Assembly: GCA_905236445.1 (NCBI GenBank)
Contig: CAJOPQ010000039.1
Location: 1 to 7,635 of the forward strand
Reading direction: 5' to 3'
Source of the DNA: an uncultured Clostridia bacterium
GTDB taxonomy: Bacteria > Bacillota > Clostridia > Christensenellales > UBA1242
DNA length: 7,635 nt
Part shown: piece by piece, positions 6,586-7,635 of the stretch
Layout of the letters: each line of letters opens with the position of its first letter
Numbering within the stretch: position 1 is the stretch's first letter
Translations under genes and position numbers: made by a program
Notes under the pieces: generated by a model
The model's input: only the letters and a program-made list of their open reading frames with translations
Told to the model about the DNA's origin: nothing
Database searches by the model: none

Positions 6586-6619
6586 ATACTTAGGTAAGAA
6601 AATAATAGGAGATTGATAA

Positions 6620-7285
6620 ATGGGAAAAATTAAAAAATTTTTAACCGGCGTAACATTGGTTTGTATTTTTATTCCAGTGATAATACTAATAACTGGAATA
6701 TTTGGTGCCAATATTTTTACAGGCTTAATATTTAAAATAATGCTAAGTCTAGCAACTATTGCTATTGCGAGTGCTTTTAGCATTAGTGCATTAAATATTT
6801 ATAACAAAAGAAGAATAATTTCAATAATTAACATAGCCCTTCTTGCAGCAAGTACACTTTTTGCATTTATTATTTATTGGTCAGATTTCGCCACTCCAGA
6901 ATTGTATAACCAACTTGTTATTATTCTAGGAATGGCAACTGTATTGTTTAGCATTATTACTGGACTGTATATCAAACTAGGCAAGCGACACATCTATTTA
7001 CAGATTACTACTTACATTTGCGTAATCATAATAGATATTCTACTTACAATTGAAATATTTAATGTAACATTCCTTGCAACTAATGGTTTATGGCAAGCAT
7101 TTGCTGTTCTTTGCCTTGTTACATTTGCATTACTTTGTACAACAAGTGTTTTGGGAAGAAAATCTAATATTGAAGATGACACAGATGACAAATATATTAA
7201 AATTTTAAAATCTGAATATGAGCAAATGAAGGCAAGGATTGCAGAATTGGAAGCCAATGCAGATAAAAATACTAATAACGAATAA
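6620..7285 (+). CDS. Uncharacterised six-helix membrane protein with a charged C-terminal coiled-coil tail
   Basis: I do not recognise this 221-residue protein. It has six hydrophobic stretches long enough to span the membrane, at about 7-29, 34-59, 67-87, 98-118, 127-147 and 157-178. Short basic loops (KKF near the start, NKRR at 62-65, KLGKRH at 119-124 and GRK at 179-181) suggest that the N-terminus and C-terminus are both inside. The tail from about 184 is hydrophilic: an acidic stretch EDDTDDK (185-191), then a helix with heptad-like spacing (YIKILKSEYEQMKARIAELE, 192-211), and an Asn/Lys/Glu-rich end. No catalytic or transporter motif is visible. It has its own promoter and terminator, so it is probably a single-gene unit. 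The coiled coil could mediate oligomerisation or binding of a cytoplasmic partner, but that is inference. Confidence 0.85.
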   Translation: MGKIKKFLTGVTLVCIFIPVIILITGIFGANIFTGLIFKIMLSLATIAIASAFSISALNIYNKRRIISIINIALLAASTLFAFIIYWSDFATPELYNQLVIILGMATVLFSIITGLYIKLGKRHIYLQITTYICVIIIDILLTIEIFNVTFLATNGLWQAFAVLCLVTFALLCTTSVLGRKSNIEDDTDDKYIKILKSEYEQMKARIAELEANADKNTNNE

Positions 7286-7294
7286 TAAAAAAAT

Positions 7295-7332
7295 AAAACA
7301 TACTAGATATTAGAAATCTAATATGTTTTTTT
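7295..7332 (+). terminator. Terminator of the membrane-protein gene
   Basis: AAAACATA (7295-7302) pairs with TATGTTTT (7322-7329) and, after one C/A mismatch, TAGAT (7304-7308) pairs with ATCTA (7316-7320) around a 7-base loop. A run of seven T (7326-7332) forms and follows the right arm. It lies 9 bases after the stop codon. The stem is weak in G+C, but the position and T-run fit an intrinsic terminator. Confidence 0.7.
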
Positions 7333-7524
7333 AGTTATTAATGAACTTTCAATAATGGCTATTTTCTAATTATCCAAATCCAAAACATCTACGCTTTATA
7401 GGAATACAAAACTATGCAATATTTGTGGTGATATGTTATTGCATTCATTCTGATGTATTTCAATTTATTCTATTTAATACAAAATAGAAAAAATATTTCC
7501 ATAAAAAAGTCAAAATCTTAAAAC

Positions 7525-7556
7525 AAAAAATGTAAGGCAACTGCCTTACATTTTTT
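7525..7556. terminator. Bidirectional terminator at the end of the leftward partial gene
   Basis: A perfect 14-bp stem pairs 7525-7538 with 7543-7556 around an AACT loop. Its core is TGTAAGGC / GCCTTACA, flanked by six A on the left and six T on the right. The right arm includes the first two positions of the reverse stop codon of the partial gene (7555-7557), so termination follows translation with no gap. It would also back up the membrane-gene terminator from the other side. Confidence 0.85.
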
Positions 7557-7635
7557 AAATAAAATATATATCATCTGGATCGGGTTCTGGCAAATCGCCG
7601 AACTGTGGTACAACTTGGTCAACAAGTTTTTTCTC
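7555..7635 (-). CDS. C-terminal fragment of an unidentified leftward gene
   Basis: The minus strand is open from the right edge to a TAA at 7557-7555, giving 26 residues that begin EKKLVDQVV and end LPEPDPDDIYFI. The end is acidic and proline-rich, which suggests a flexible tail on a soluble protein. A perfect terminator hairpin begins at the stop codon, which supports a real gene end rather than a chance frame. The start lies beyond the window, and nothing in this piece identifies the family. Confidence 0.7.
   Translation of the reverse strand, partial: EKKLVDQVVPQFGDLPEPDPDDIYFI

Noticed and set aside
7333..7524. Possible small gene in the gap after the membrane protein
   Set aside because: Only very short frames exist (the longest I followed is about 19 residues on the minus strand), none with a ribosome binding site, and no RNA-like structure was seen.
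1..7635. Search for CRISPR arrays, tRNA or rRNA genes, insertion sequences and phage genes
   Set aside because: No regularly spaced repeats, cloverleaf-like sequences, transposase or integrase motifs, or terminal inverted repeats were seen.

Overview
The window looks like chromosomal DNA from an anaerobic, low-G+C Gram-positive bacterium of the Clostridia type (Bacillota). The reasons are strong A+T richness (about one third G+C, judged by eye), AGGAG-type ribosome binding sites 6-8 bases before ATG starts, compact operons with ATGA overlaps, short hairpin terminators, a rubrerythrin, and a soluble glycerol-3-phosphate dehydrogenase operon of the type common in Clostridia. TGA is a true stop at the end of the glycerol kinase gene and no gene needs TGA read as Trp, so the standard bacterial code applies. 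I cannot name the genus.

Bases 1-91 may hold the tail of a rightward gene that starts outside the window, followed by a strong two-way terminator (92-146). From 220 to 3214, three leftward genes form one operon with two 4-base ATGA overlaps. In order of transcription they encode a GlpA-like FAD dehydrogenase with a C-terminal four-cysteine BFD-type domain, an FAD/NAD(P) pyridine-nucleotide oxidoreductase with a beta-rich C-terminal extension, and a small four-cysteine DUF1667 protein. A 255-base A+T-rich divergent control region (3215-3469) separates them from a rightward pair: glycerol kinase glpK (3470-4951) and an alpha/beta hydrolase of the monoacylglycerol lipase type (4948-5832), also joined by an ATGA overlap.

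Together these five genes read as one catabolic unit. The cytoplasmic lipase can free glycerol from monoacylglycerol or lysolipid, GlpK phosphorylates it, and the three-gene enzyme oxidises glycerol 3-phosphate to dihydroxyacetone phosphate. Electrons would pass through FAD and probable Fe-S centres to a carrier not visible here, possibly NAD(P)+. No glycerol facilitator, GlpC-type membrane anchor or glp regulator lies in the window.

To the right, a two-way terminator (5843-5879) separates the lipase from a convergent rubrerythrin gene (5886-6482, leftward). A divergent gene with a good promoter (6620-7285, rightward) encodes a predicted six-helix membrane protein with a charged, coiled-coil-like tail, which I do not recognise. 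It ends at a terminator (7295-7332). The stretch 7333-7524 shows no convincing gene. The last 81 bases hold the C-terminal end of a leftward gene whose stop codon touches a perfect terminator hairpin (7525-7556).

The window is mostly ordinary central metabolism. The points most worth a second look are the damaged FAD-binding glycine motif in the GlpA-like protein, the lipase fused into the glpK operon, the absence from GlpK of the histidine loop used for PTS control in many Firmicutes, and the uncharacterised membrane protein.
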